NCBI GenBank assembly: GCA_963724975.1
Contig: CAVRXB010000003.1
Coordinates: forward strand, 1 to 64,000
Origin: CAIWHR01 sp963724975
GTDB taxonomy: Bacteria; Pseudomonadota; Gammaproteobacteria; Burkholderiales; Casimicrobiaceae
DNA length: 64,000 nt
Direction of reading: 5' to 3'
Position numbers and translations under genes: made by a program
Shown here: positions 54,938 through 63,771 of the stretch, in pieces
Numbering within the stretch: the first letter of the stretch is position 1
Layout: each line of letters opens with the position of its first letter
The notes under the pieces: generated by a model
The model's input: the letters and a program-made list of their open reading frames with translations, nothing else
Databases searched by the model: none
Told to the model about the DNA's origin: nothing

Positions 54938-55978
54938 TCAAATACTGCGTCCTTCGTCTGACCTGCCTAGACCTCCGCTGGCCCCTCGACCGTAGCCCTT
55001 GCGAACCTTGCCGCGAAAGACCCAGTAGACGCCGATCGTGTAGGCGGCGATGACGGGCAGGACCACGACGCCGCCGTAGAACAGGAATCGCAATGAGGCT
55101 TCCGGCGCCGCCGCGTCCGCGACGGTGATCGAATACGGAATCATGTACGGCCAGAGCATCACCCCCAGGCTCAGAAAGGCGGCGACGAAGAAGAGCGCGG
55201 TCATCGCAAACGGCCAGCCATCGCGCTTCTGCCGCGCCCCGATGAAGATCCCCACCAACGCGAGCACGCCGATCGCGGGGAACACGAGACCCCAGGGCCG
55301 TGCCTGCAGATTGCTTCGCGCGAGGATGCTGTAGTCGAACGTGAATGCGAACGCCAGGAACAGAACGACCAGGACACCGGCGCCGAGCCACCGGATGCGG
55401 GCGTAGGCCCAGTCACGCAGCTCGCCGTCGCTCTTTAGCACGAGCCAGCCCGCCCCGAGGAGCGCGTACCCGAGCACGAGCCCGATCCCGGTGAGAATCG
55501 CAAACGGATGAAGCCAGCCGAACGGACTGCCGGCGTACTGGCCGTTCGCGACTGGAATGCCCCGGATCATCGCGCCGATGGCCGCGCCCTGGACGAACGC
55601 GACCACCGTCGAGCCGAGGAAGAAGCCCCAGTCCCAGACCCAGCGCATGCCCTTGCTCCGGTAGCGGAACTCGAACGCGACGCCGCGGAAGATCAGCCCG
55701 AGCAGCAGCAGCAGCACCGGGAGGTAGAACGCGCCGAGGAACACCGCATAGACGTCGGGAAACGCCGCGAAGAGGCCGGCGCCGATCACCACCAGCCACG
55801 TCTCGTTGCCGTCCCAGAACGGGGCGATCGTGTCCATCATCCGGGCTCGGTGGGCCTCGTCCCCGGTCGTGCCGAACAGCACGCCGACGCCGAGATCGAG
55901 GCCGTCCAGTACGACGTAGAGCAGGATCGCGGCGGCGATCACGCCGGCCCAGAACAATGCAAGGTTGCTGGGTTCCAT
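54938..55978 (-). CDS. cioB: Cytochrome bd-type quinol oxidase subunit II, cyanide-insensitive type
   Basis: A 346-residue polytopic protein of the CydB/CioB family (LALFWAGVIAAAILLYVVLDGLDLGVG; FWDGNETWLVVIGAGLFAAFP; LGLIFRGVAFEFRYRS). It starts 3 bases after the cioA stop. With subunit I it forms a quinol oxidase that reduces O2 to water without pumping protons. The Arg/Gly-rich C-terminus is unusual but short. Confidence 0.9.
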   Translation of the reverse strand: MEPSNLALFWAGVIAAAILLYVVLDGLDLGVGVLFGTTGDEAHRARMMDTIAPFWDGNETWLVVIGAGLFAAFPDVYAVFLGAFYLPVLLLLLGLIFRGVAFEFRYRSKGMRWVWDWGFFLGSTVVAFVQGAAIGAMIRGIPVANGQYAGSPFGWLHPFAILTGIGLVLGYALLGAGWLVLKSDGELRDWAYARIRWLGAGVLVVLFLAFAFTFDYSILARSNLQARPWGLVFPAIGVLALVGIFIGARQKRDGWPFAMTALFFVAAFLSLGVMLWPYMIPYSITVADAAAPEASLRFLFYGGVVVLPVIAAYTIGVYWVFRGKVRKGYGRGASGGLGRSDEGRSI

Positions 55979-55981
55979 GGC

Positions 55982-57391
55982 TTAGCCTCCGGTCTGTACC
56001 CCGCCGCCGGTTGCCGTCTCGGCACTATCGGCGAACGCCATCGGGCGCCTGCCGGTGGCGCCAGGGATGGCTTTCGCCTCGCCGGTCGGTCCTTCGTGCA
56101 GCAGCTTGAACATGTAGTACGCGCCGAACGGGTAGACCACCGCGTAGACGAGGACGTAACAGACGAGCGAGAACAGCGCGTCTCCGGTCGTGAGCGACGG
56201 GGTGACCGCGTCCTTGGTACGCAGCAGCCCGTACACGACCCACGGCTGACGCCCGACCTCGGCCGTGAACCAGCCGCAAAGGACGGCGACGAAGCCGGTC
56301 GGGAACGCGAGAAATGTCCCCCAGAGAAACCAGCGCGTCGTCTCGAGCCGGCCGCGCCAGCGGAGGAAGTTACCGAACCACGAGACCGCGAGCATGATCA
56401 GTCCCATCCCCACCATCAGGCGAAAGCCGAAGAACGGGATCACCACGGGTGGGCGGTCGTCTTTCGGGAACGCCTCCAGTCCAGTCTCTTTCGCGGTCCA
56501 GTTGCCCGAGGCGATCATGCTGCCGAGTTTCGGGATTTCGATCGCGAACAGGTTCTTCTCCGCCTTCTCGTCGGGAATCGCCATCAGCACCTCGCTGGCC
56601 GGCTGCTGCGTCTTCCAGCGCGCCTCGATCGCCGCGAACTTCGCCGGCTGATGCTGCAGCACGTAAAGGCCCGTCAGGTGGCCGAAGAAGAGCTGGACCG
56701 GGATCATCACCGCAACAAACCCGAGACCCCAATCCAGCATCACGCGCGCCTCGGCGCGATGGACATTGCGCAACACATACCACGCCCCGGTAGCCGCGAC
56801 GCACATGCCGGTTGTCAGGAAAGCCGCGAGCAGCATGTGCGGCCAGCGGACCATCATCACGGGCCCGAGCACGATCTCCCGCCAATCGGCGGGGATGATC
56901 TTGCCGTCGACGATCGTGTGGCCGAGCGGCACCTGCATCCAGCTGTTGTTGGCAAGGATCCAGAACGACGAGAACATCGTCCCGAGCGAGACCATGCAGC
57001 AGGCAAAGAAGTAGAAGCGCGGCGACACGCGGTCGCGCCCGAGCAGCATGACGCCGAAGAACGTCGCCTCCAGCAGGAAAGCCGTGAAGGCTTCGTAACC
57101 GAGCAGCGGACCCTGGATCGCGCCGGACTTCTGCGCCAGCACGCCCCAGTTGGTGCCGAACTGGAACGCCATCACGACACCCGTCACCACCCCCATGCCG
57201 AACGAGACCGCGAACACCTTGAGCCAGAAGTCGAACACGCGCCGGTAGAGCGGGTTGCCGGTGGCGAGTCGCGCGCCCTCGATCGTCGCGAGCCACGCCG
57301 CCAACCCGATCGTGAAAGACGGGAAGATGATATGGAAGCTGATCAGGAACGCGAACTGAATGCGCGAGAGAAAGACCGGATCGAGATCCAT
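55982..57391 (-). CDS. cioA: Cytochrome bd-type quinol oxidase subunit I, cyanide-insensitive type
   Basis: A 469-residue CydA/CioA subunit with haem-region segments (FLSRIQFAFLISFHIIFPSF, GVVMAFQFGTNW, FGMGVVTG) and the quinol-binding loop in short form, as in the CIO subgroup. It begins at ATG 57391 (MDLDPVFLS), 16 bases after the quinoprotein gene stop. The Q-loop contains KDDRPPVVIPFFGFRLMVG. Being in one transcript with a quinoprotein and cytochrome c suggests a dedicated electron outlet. Confidence 0.9.
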   Translation of the reverse strand: MDLDPVFLSRIQFAFLISFHIIFPSFTIGLAAWLATIEGARLATGNPLYRRVFDFWLKVFAVSFGMGVVTGVVMAFQFGTNWGVLAQKSGAIQGPLLGYEAFTAFLLEATFFGVMLLGRDRVSPRFYFFACCMVSLGTMFSSFWILANNSWMQVPLGHTIVDGKIIPADWREIVLGPVMMVRWPHMLLAAFLTTGMCVAATGAWYVLRNVHRAEARVMLDWGLGFVAVMIPVQLFFGHLTGLYVLQHQPAKFAAIEARWKTQQPASEVLMAIPDEKAEKNLFAIEIPKLGSMIASGNWTAKETGLEAFPKDDRPPVVIPFFGFRLMVGMGLIMLAVSWFGNFLRWRGRLETTRWFLWGTFLAFPTGFVAVLCGWFTAEVGRQPWVVYGLLRTKDAVTPSLTTGDALFSLVCYVLVYAVVYPFGAYYMFKLLHEGPTGEAKAIPGATGRRPMAFADSAETATGGGVQTGG

Positions 57392-57407
57392 AGTTCGAAC
57401 TCCTCTG

Positions 57408-59216
57408 TCATTTCTTCGCGGCGGCGCTGTCGAGTCCCAGGACAACAACCTTGGCGTGCCTCGGCTTCGTTGGCCACGCGACCAAGGTGAATCCGTCAGC
57501 CACGGCAACTTTTTGCACGCCATCTACGGTGTACGTGATCACGCCGCCACCGATCCCGGCGCCGGTTCCTAGCGGGCCTCCCCAGAGTTTCTGGCCGGTG
57601 GAAGAATCCAACGCGTAGAAATTCCCGCCGAGGTCAGCGACGAAAACGATTCCACCGGCCGTCGGCGTAATGGCGGCAACAATGGGATAGTTGGATTTGG
57701 CGCGCCATTTCCAGACCCCGGTGTCGGCGTCGCTGGCATAGATCCATCCGGCCCAGTGACCGTCGGTAGGGTCTTCCTTGCCGAACATGTTGATCGGGTT
57801 CCACGTCGCCATTCCGGTCCAGGGCTGCCCGACGTCCACCGACCGAAGTCTGCTGTCATCCTTGATCGTGACGGTATCGCACCAGTCGACGGTACCGGTG
57901 ATGATGAGATTCAGGGTCGGATCGTAGCCCGGCGTATTCCATTCGCTCCCTCCTACCGGACCCGGACAGAAATGAACCTTCTGGCCGACGGCGAAATTGC
58001 CCTCGACATTCTCGATCGTGGTTACCGGCACGCGGTACAGCAGGTTTTTGGTGGCGAGATCATACCCATACAGATGCCCATCCTTCGGTGCGACCGCCAT
58101 CAGCTGCTTGCCGCCCATGGTTTGAAGCAGGATGGGCGGGTTGGAGACGTCCCAGTCATGCCAGTCCTTCTTCACGACCTTGAAGTCGTTCTTGTAGTCG
58201 CCCGTCTTGGCATCGAGTACCACGACCGAGTCGGTGAAGAGATTTTCGCCTTGGCGTGCACCCGAGGCGAAGTCGGGAGCCGGATTGCCTCCCGGGACGT
58301 ACAGCGAACCGTTCTTGATGTCGAGCGTGTACGAGGTCCACGCCCCGCCGCCGCTGATGGGTATGCCTGGGGCGTTGTTCCAGGTCTTCGGATCGAGCGG
58401 CGACTTGCCGAGCGGGCCCCGCACCACATCTCCCTCGACCTTGGGCACGAGAAAGAACTCCCACACGATCTTGCCGGTTTTGCCGTCGAGCGCGTACACA
58501 TGACCCTTGCCGCCCTTGAAGTCTCCGCCGGCATTGCCGACGAAGACGAGGCCATCCCACGCGATCGGCGCCGACGGCACCGACTCGCCATGTTTCGGGT
58601 CGCAGATCGTCGTCTGCCACACTTGTTTACCCGTTTTGAAATCGAAGGCCAACACCCGGCAGTCCTGTGTTCCGCGAAACAGCAGGCCGTCCATGTAGGC
58701 GGCGCCGCGGTTGGCCGGCAGGAGCGCGGCGGGATAATCCAGGCGCGTGCGCCAGTTCTCCGCGCACGTCGCCGGGTTGATGGAGAAGATCTCGAACTCG
58801 GCGGTGCCGATCAAAGCGTTGTTCACCATGATCAGACCGGATTCAAATGCAGCGAACACACCGAGGTCGTAAGTGCACAGGACCTTGAGGTTCCCGACAT
58901 TCCTCGTGTTGATTTGGTCGAGCGGTGAGAACCGCTGCGAGACGGGAGTTCTGTTATAGCTTGGCCAGTCGCCGACTGCAGCATTGGGCCATGCCGCATC
59001 GGCCAGCGGTGGTGAGGGCGCTGCAGCTGCCGGCGCTTTGTAGGCCGGATTCGTTTCGACGGTGAGCGTACCGGCGGGCGAAGACAGGGACCTGAGAAAG
59101 TTGAGCCCCATGCCGCCATAGGTCGTCATGGCCACGGGAAATGTGACGTAGAGCACTCCCGCGATGACCACGCCTACGACAAACAGCACGCCGACGATGA
59201 TGAATAATTTTTTCAT
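57408..59216 (-). CDS. PQQ-type quinoprotein dehydrogenase-like protein
   Basis: A 602-residue protein with an N-terminal membrane anchor (residues 5-30) and an eight-bladed beta-propeller with repeated W-docking motifs (VWQTTICDP; IVWEFFLVP; WKWRAKSNYPIV; KLWGGPLGTGAGIGGG). It resembles methanol/ethanol-type quinoprotein dehydrogenases. The adjacent-Cys pair of classical enzymes is not obvious, so PQQ binding is probable but not certain. It lies between a cytochrome c gene (95 bases upstream) and cioA. The substrate is probably an alcohol or aldehyde; its identity is unknown. Confidence 0.8.
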   Translation of the reverse strand: MKKLFIIVGVLFVVGVVIAGVLYVTFPVAMTTYGGMGLNFLRSLSSPAGTLTVETNPAYKAPAAAAPSPPLADAAWPNAAVGDWPSYNRTPVSQRFSPLDQINTRNVGNLKVLCTYDLGVFAAFESGLIMVNNALIGTAEFEIFSINPATCAENWRTRLDYPAALLPANRGAAYMDGLLFRGTQDCRVLAFDFKTGKQVWQTTICDPKHGESVPSAPIAWDGLVFVGNAGGDFKGGKGHVYALDGKTGKIVWEFFLVPKVEGDVVRGPLGKSPLDPKTWNNAPGIPISGGGAWTSYTLDIKNGSLYVPGGNPAPDFASGARQGENLFTDSVVVLDAKTGDYKNDFKVVKKDWHDWDVSNPPILLQTMGGKQLMAVAPKDGHLYGYDLATKNLLYRVPVTTIENVEGNFAVGQKVHFCPGPVGGSEWNTPGYDPTLNLIITGTVDWCDTVTIKDDSRLRSVDVGQPWTGMATWNPINMFGKEDPTDGHWAGWIYASDADTGVWKWRAKSNYPIVAAITPTAGGIVFVADLGGNFYALDSSTGQKLWGGPLGTGAGIGGGVITYTVDGVQKVAVADGFTLVAWPTKPRHAKVVVLGLDSAAAKK

Positions 59217-59311
59217 GGTTTATCGCCTCCTTCTCGTTGTGCGCGACTGCCCGCTGGGCGCAGCATGTTCTTTCGGTGCCTCCGCCGGAGTGTCCAAAGC
59301 TCTCGTTCCCG

Positions 59312-59629
59312 CTACATCCCCGCAGCGCGCGCGAAGCCGGACTGCATCCAATCGTTTATCGCCCCCAGGTCCTGGTCAGATGCCTTGACGCTTGGATGCT
59401 TGCTCTTGATCGCCGCAACGGCATCGGCGTTGGACTTGCCTTTGAGGTTGGCCGCGCCCTCCTTGAGCGGAGGGCCTACCTTCTTAGTGTCCACCGCATG
59501 GCAGTTGAAACAGCCGTGCTGCTGGGCGAGTGCCGCGCCGTCCGGCGCTTTTGCAGTTTGTGCATTTGCGGTTCCAACGGCAACCAGTGCGGCGGACATC
59601 ACGACCATCAATGGGATTGACTTCATCAT
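59312..59629 (-). CDS. Periplasmic class I cytochrome c
   Basis: A 105-residue protein with a signal peptide (residues 1-23, ANA|Q), a single haem site CFNCH and a distal Met ligand expected near the C-terminal WMQSGF or AAGM region. Size and layout fit a cytochrome c-551/c5-type electron carrier. It probably accepts electrons from the adjacent quinoprotein. It is first in the run that continues into the quinoprotein and cio genes. Confidence 0.88.
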   Translation of the reverse strand: MMKSIPLMVVMSAALVAVGTANAQTAKAPDGAALAQQHGCFNCHAVDTKKVGPPLKEGAANLKGKSNADAVAAIKSKHPSVKASDQDLGAINDWMQSGFARAAGM

Positions 59630-59796
59630 TGAACTCCTTCGTTGAGAGCCGCTGTCGGGCTCGATTTAGCGGACACTGCACAGCCGCGCGCGTGGATGAT
59701 CCGTGGGACGGCAAGACCGCAGCCACCATTCCACCCACACTCACGTTTCATTTCACTTCTCCATGCGCCGGTGGCGTCGCCGCCGGCAGGTTCCCC

Positions 59797-60816
59797 TCAC
59801 TCGAATGAAAAGATACGTCTCCAGTCGTTCTTCATGCTGATGACGGTCCACCCTTTCTGCTTCGCCTCGTCGTAGAGCTTCTGCGTGAAGGCGCCGACCT
59901 TGGTAGCGCGCAGTCCCTGCGCCGGGCCATAAGCGTATTCGCGCGTCTCATCGTCGTGCAGCACCAGCATCCCGAGCCGCAAACCGTCGCCCGCCGTGGT
60001 GTATTCCAGCATCTGCTGGTCACCCGTGGAATTGCCGAAGGCCGCATACGGCCGGCGGCCGATCATCAGGTGAATGCCTTCGGGCTTCCCGGCGTTGTTG
60101 TCGTTCAGAAGCACTTTGGGCTCCTTGGTCAGGAACGGCTTGCCGTCCTTGCCGTAGCCGTACTTTGTGCCTCCCGCCGTGCCGACGACCTGCTCGGGTG
60201 GAATGCCATACGTGGCTTCGGAATACGCGCGCACGAAGTCCTGGCCACCGCCAGTGACGATATAAGTCTTGTACCCGTTGTCGCGGAGATACTTGAGCAC
60301 CTCCTGCATCGGCAGATAAGTCAGCTCGGTATACGGCCGCTTCCAGCGCGGATCCTTGGCCTCTGCGAGCCACTTCTTCGCTTCGGCATTGAACGTCTCG
60401 ACCGACATGCCGGTCAGCGTGGCAGCAAGGATCTTGATGAGATCCGCCTCCGGCAGCTTCGCAATCGCCTCGCGGTTGCCCGACATCACCGTCTTGAACG
60501 GTTCGACCTTCGCGAGTTCTGGTTTCGCCTTGACCACCGCCGGTACGCGTTCGAGGCAGTACATCATCTGCGAGTACATCGGATGCTCGACCCACAGCGT
60601 GCCGTCCTGGTCGAACGTCGCGATGCGCTCGGGCTGCGGCACGAACTTCGCGCCGCCTTGCGTCGTCGTCGCCCGCACGAACTCGACGATCGCCTTCTTC
60701 GCGGCGCCGTCGTTCCAGGACGGGAGCGGGTCGACCCCTTGAGCTGCCGCGCCCGTGACGCATGCAAGCGCAGCCGCGGCCAGAACGCGGAGAACGAGGG
60801 ATGTCGCTCGGCTCAT
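59797..60816 (-). CDS. Exported HAD-superfamily phosphatase
   Basis: A 339-residue protein with a signal peptide (about residues 1-26, AAAQG). HAD motif I is ATFDQDGTLW with the nucleophile Asp, motif II is YIVTGGG and motif IV-like AAFGNSTGDQQMLEY supplies the metal ligands. A cap domain lies between. It probably dephosphorylates small molecules in the periplasm. It is flanked by the glycine-zipper gene (46 bases) and, after a 167-base spacer, the cytochrome c gene. Confidence 0.85.
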   Translation of the reverse strand: MSRATSLVLRVLAAAALACVTGAAAQGVDPLPSWNDGAAKKAIVEFVRATTTQGGAKFVPQPERIATFDQDGTLWVEHPMYSQMMYCLERVPAVVKAKPELAKVEPFKTVMSGNREAIAKLPEADLIKILAATLTGMSVETFNAEAKKWLAEAKDPRWKRPYTELTYLPMQEVLKYLRDNGYKTYIVTGGGQDFVRAYSEATYGIPPEQVVGTAGGTKYGYGKDGKPFLTKEPKVLLNDNNAGKPEGIHLMIGRRPYAAFGNSTGDQQMLEYTTAGDGLRLGMLVLHDDETREYAYGPAQGLRATKVGAFTQKLYDEAKQKGWTVISMKNDWRRIFSFE

Positions 60817-60862
60817 ACAAATCGCTTAGCCCTGCCCGCCTCGCCAATCCGTCGCATCGAAA

Positions 60863-61304
60863 CTAGGGCTGCGGAACGACGCGAGCGTCCTCGCCGCTGC
60901 CATCGATGTACACGCGCTGACCCGGCCTCAGGTTCGGGTTCGCGGGTTGCGTGATCTGGACGAGCACGCCGCTCTTGACGCGAACGATGACCTGCTGACC
61001 GGGCGTTGGCTGATCGTAGCGCTTCTGGACGTTGTTTCCGAGAAGCGCGCCGCCCAACGCGCCCGCCACCATCGCCACCGCGTCCGGTGCCCGCGCCGAT
61101 CAGGCTTCCAATGCCGAGACCGCCGAGGCCACCGACGATCGCGCCGAGGCCCCGGTGATGGTTGCTCTGAAGCGGCACTTCGGTGATCTGCTCGATCACG
61201 CCCTGACGGATCTCGGTCTCCCCCGGTTGTTGCGCCAGCGCGGACATGGGCGCGAGAAACAAGAGGAGCAACGTCAATGTCAGGTATGACGAGTAATCGC
61301 GCAT
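60863..61304 (-). pseudogene. Glycine-zipper (Rick_17kDa/SlyB-like) outer-membrane protein, one apparent +1 insertion
   Basis: Corrected length is 146 residues. A signal peptide (residues 1-24) is followed by VIEQITEVPLQSNHHRGLGAIVGG and a glycine zipper GLGIGSLIGAGTGR...AMVAGALGGALLGNNVQK, then a soluble C-terminal domain (VRVKSGVLVQITQPANPNLRPGQRV split). The break is at 61078-61079 (CC for C). Relatives are envelope-stability proteins. It shares the leftward run with the HAD gene. Confidence 0.75.
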
Positions 61305-61373
61305 TGGTCTCTCTCCAACGAATGACGGCGGGCCGCGCCCCCGCGAGCTGTTCCGGATGATGGCCGTCCGGTT

Positions 61374-61400
61374 GCGGGCGGCCCCACCCGGGCCGCCCGC
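61374..61400 (-). terminator. GC-rich hairpin between second sulfatase and glycine-zipper gene
   Basis: A perfect 10-bp inverted repeat GCGGGCGGCC/GGCCGCCCGC with a 7-base loop (an eleventh pair is possible). It lies about 50-75 bases after the sulfatase stop. No T-tract follows, so it may be a pausing or mRNA-end structure rather than an intrinsic terminator. Confidence 0.45.
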
Positions 61401-61447
61401 TGCTCAGCGTCAGTAACGACCTACCAGGCTTCCCGGCTCGCTACGCC

Positions 61448-63160
61448 CTAGTCTCCACGGGTGCGAGTCCTCGCCATTTGCTCCTTTACCTGCACGAGAA
61501 CCTGCGCCAGGCTGTAGGACGCCGGGGACTGCAGCGGGGGGTACGGCCCGTAGGACTCAAGTTCCTCCAGCCACAGCGCCTGGCCGATGGGAATGATGTT
61601 CCAGTCGTAGATATAAGCGGTATAGGGTCCGGCAAGTGCGCCGCTCTGGCCCATGAGGGAACTCGGTTGGAAGCCGACGGACCCTTCGAACGGATCCCGC
61701 TTGATGTTGTTGACCAAAGGCCAATGAAAGGTATGGACCCCCAACAAGCCGCCGGTCGCGGCCTCGGATGCCATCGCGAAATAGATCTTCCAGTTCTTGT
61801 AGCGCACCGCCGACGGAACAGGGCCGCCGTAGTAGAAGAACGTATCGCGTGCCGACGTCGCCGACTTGCCGGTCAGATAGTCAAGCTGGTTGACCCCTTG
61901 AAGCTTGGTCTTGACGATTCCGGGGTACTTGCCCGCCATGATCTGCTCGTTCAGTGCATTGCCCTTGGCGCCACCGGCAATTTCAACAAAGGTCGGCATC
62001 CAGTCGTACGACGCGAAGATGTCGTTGAGGACGGTGCCCGGCTTGATTTGCCCCGGCCAGCGGATTAACGCCGGAGCGCGCATGCCGCCTTCCCAGGTAG
62101 TCAGCTTGCCGCCCTTGAAGGGCGTGTTGCCGCCATCGGGGTAGGTGATGACTTCGGCGCCGTTGTCGGTGGTGAAGACGATGATGGTGTTGTCGAGCTG
62201 GCCCATGTCCTCCAGCTTCTTCATCACGTAGCCGATGTTGTCGTCCATCTGCTTCATGCCGGCTTCGTTGGCGCCCCAGTCCTTGCCGCCGGGCGTACCT
62301 ACCATTGCGTTGTACTTGTCTGACAGCATGGTCGTGATGTGCATGCGCGCCGGGTTGTACCAGACGAAGAACGGCTTGTTGGTCTTTTTCGGATCGTTGC
62401 GATCGAGAAAGTCGATGACCTTGGCCGAGATTTCCTCATCCACGGTTTCAGAGCGCTTCAGCGTCAGCGGGCCCTGATCGCTACAGGTCTGGTTCTTCTG
62501 CGTGCCGTCGGAGGACTTGCAGGCAAGCACCGGCCGCGGCGGCGTCATGCAGAGAGTCGTCTTCGGATCCACCGCACCCGGGACCTCGGCAAGGCCGGGG
62601 ACTGGTGTGTTCTTGCACGGCCGAACGATGGCCTGTTCGGTCGGGGTCTTGTTGATATCGGGGAAGCTCACTTGCTGCATTGCGTCCAGGTGATAGAGGT
62701 AACCCCAGAATTCCTGGAAGCCGTGCGCCGTCGGCAGCGCCGCCGCGTGGTCGCCCAGATGGTTCTTGCCGAATTCGCCGGTGGTGTAGCCGAGATCGAG
62801 AAGGAACTTGGCAAGCGCCGGCGTGCCGGGCTGCAGGAAGGACGGGCTGCCGGGCAATTGCGGCGGGATCATCCCGGCGCGCAGCGGCGTCATGCCGGTG
62901 AAGAAGGCGGTGCGCCCGGACGTGCAGCTTTGCTCGGCGTAATAGGTCATGAACTTTGCACCCTCTCGCCCGATGCGGTCGATGTTGGGTGTCTCGCCGA
63001 CCATCAGTCCCTGATGGTAGATGCTCGGCTGCATCCAGCCGATGTCGTCGCCCATGATGAACAGGATGTTGGGCTTTTGCTGCGCAAAGACAGGTGTTGC
63101 TGCGAGCAAGGCGAGCATTGATGCGGCGATGAAACTGGAGAAAGTCTTTCGCAGACTCAT
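61448..63160 (-). CDS. Arylsulfatase-type sulfatase (exported form)
   Basis: A 570-residue type I sulfatase with a signal peptide (residues 1-26, VFA|Q). Conserved parts are NILFIMGDDIG, the formylglycine candidate Cys79 in EQSCTSGRTAFF, TGEFGKNHLGD and FTTDNGAEV. The third motif position is Ser rather than the canonical Pro or Ala. It is longer than the cytoplasmic sulfatase, with an insert of about 70 residues containing several Cys near residues 180-235. It presumably acts in the periplasm on a sulfate ester and needs the FGE at 51903. Confidence 0.9.
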   Translation of the reverse strand: MSLRKTFSSFIAASMLALLAATPVFAQQKPNILFIMGDDIGWMQPSIYHQGLMVGETPNIDRIGREGAKFMTYYAEQSCTSGRTAFFTGMTPLRAGMIPPQLPGSPSFLQPGTPALAKFLLDLGYTTGEFGKNHLGDHAAALPTAHGFQEFWGYLYHLDAMQQVSFPDINKTPTEQAIVRPCKNTPVPGLAEVPGAVDPKTTLCMTPPRPVLACKSSDGTQKNQTCSDQGPLTLKRSETVDEEISAKVIDFLDRNDPKKTNKPFFVWYNPARMHITTMLSDKYNAMVGTPGGKDWGANEAGMKQMDDNIGYVMKKLEDMGQLDNTIIVFTTDNGAEVITYPDGGNTPFKGGKLTTWEGGMRAPALIRWPGQIKPGTVLNDIFASYDWMPTFVEIAGGAKGNALNEQIMAGKYPGIVKTKLQGVNQLDYLTGKSATSARDTFFYYGGPVPSAVRYKNWKIYFAMASEAATGGLLGVHTFHWPLVNNIKRDPFEGSVGFQPSSLMGQSGALAGPYTAYIYDWNIIPIGQALWLEELESYGPYPPLQSPASYSLAQVLVQVKEQMARTRTRGD

Positions 63161-63328
63161 GAGGTGACTCCCAATCGTTGCAACGAAATCGTGTCCCTAC
63201 GCCAAGACCACACATCGGAACAGCGGTCAGCCCGACCGCGGCACGAGACATGTTTTACCGCCTGACGCCTATGTAGGCTACTAATCTTTGGTTCAGTCCA
63301 GCGCGCCGACGGATCGCATGCGACACTT
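63161..63328. promoter_or_regulatory. Upstream region of the exported sulfatase with a shared palindromic motif
   Basis: No gene is seen. At 63280-63297 the sequence ACTAATCTTTGGTTCAGT resembles the perfect dyad at 63754-63771 (ACTAA, 8 bases, TTAGT). It lies about 120-137 bases before the sulfatase start. It may be a binding site for the adjacent response regulators. Confidence 0.4.
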
Positions 63329-63718
63329 TCATGGCGCATCGCATGCCTTGCTTCGAAGCGCCGCGACCACGGCCGCGAGCAGCGCATCGTTGGAGAAGGG
63401 TTTGCGCAGCAGCTTCGCTACCCCTGCCGCGGCCACCTTCTGGTCGAGCTTGAGATCGTCGCTGGCGGTGATGAACACGACGGGAATGTCACTGTGCGCG
63501 GCGCACAGCCGCGCCTGCACGTCGAAGCCGGAGAGACCCGGCATGTGGACGTCGAGAATCGCGCAGTCGGGACGGTGCGTCGCGAGCGAGGCGAGAAAGT
63601 CCTCGCCGGATCCGAAGGCGGCGACTTCGTAGTCGGCGAGACGCAACAGCCGTCCGAGCGCGGTACGAACCGGCGCCTCGTCATCGACCACGGCGACATA
63701 CGGACCGGACTTGGTCAC
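63329..63718 (-). CDS. Single-domain response regulator (FixJ/CheY-type receiver)
   Basis: A 129-residue receiver. The phospho-acceptor Asp is in CAILDVHMPG, with YVAVVDDEAPVR at the N-terminus and Lys in LLRKPFSND. No output domain is attached. It lies about 50 bases after the stop of the LuxR-type regulator gene, in the same direction. The two may form a relay controlling the sulfatase or quinoprotein genes. Confidence 0.85.
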   Translation of the reverse strand: MTKSGPYVAVVDDEAPVRTALGRLLRLADYEVAAFGSGEDFLASLATHRPDCAILDVHMPGLSGFDVQARLCAAHSDIPVVFITASDDLKLDQKVAAAGVAKLLRKPFSNDALLAAVVAALRSKACDAP

Positions 63719-63753
63719 CCAACCAACGTTACGACGTCGAGGGTCGGACGGTA

Positions 63754-63771
63754 ACTAATCTTTGGGTTAGT
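63754..63771. promoter_or_regulatory. Dyad ACTAA-N8-TTAGT upstream of receiver gene
   Basis: A perfect 5-bp inverted repeat with an 8-base centre, 36-53 bases upstream of the receiver gene start and overlapping the LuxR-type gene stop codon. A close variant occurs at 63280-63297. The size suits a dimeric helix-turn-helix regulator. Confidence 0.45.

Noticed and set aside
55508..57490. 660-codon plus-strand frame opposite cioAB
   Set aside because: Translation is almost entirely Arg, Asp, Glu, His and Pro in low-complexity order; it mirrors the codon pattern of cioA and cioB, which are clearly real.
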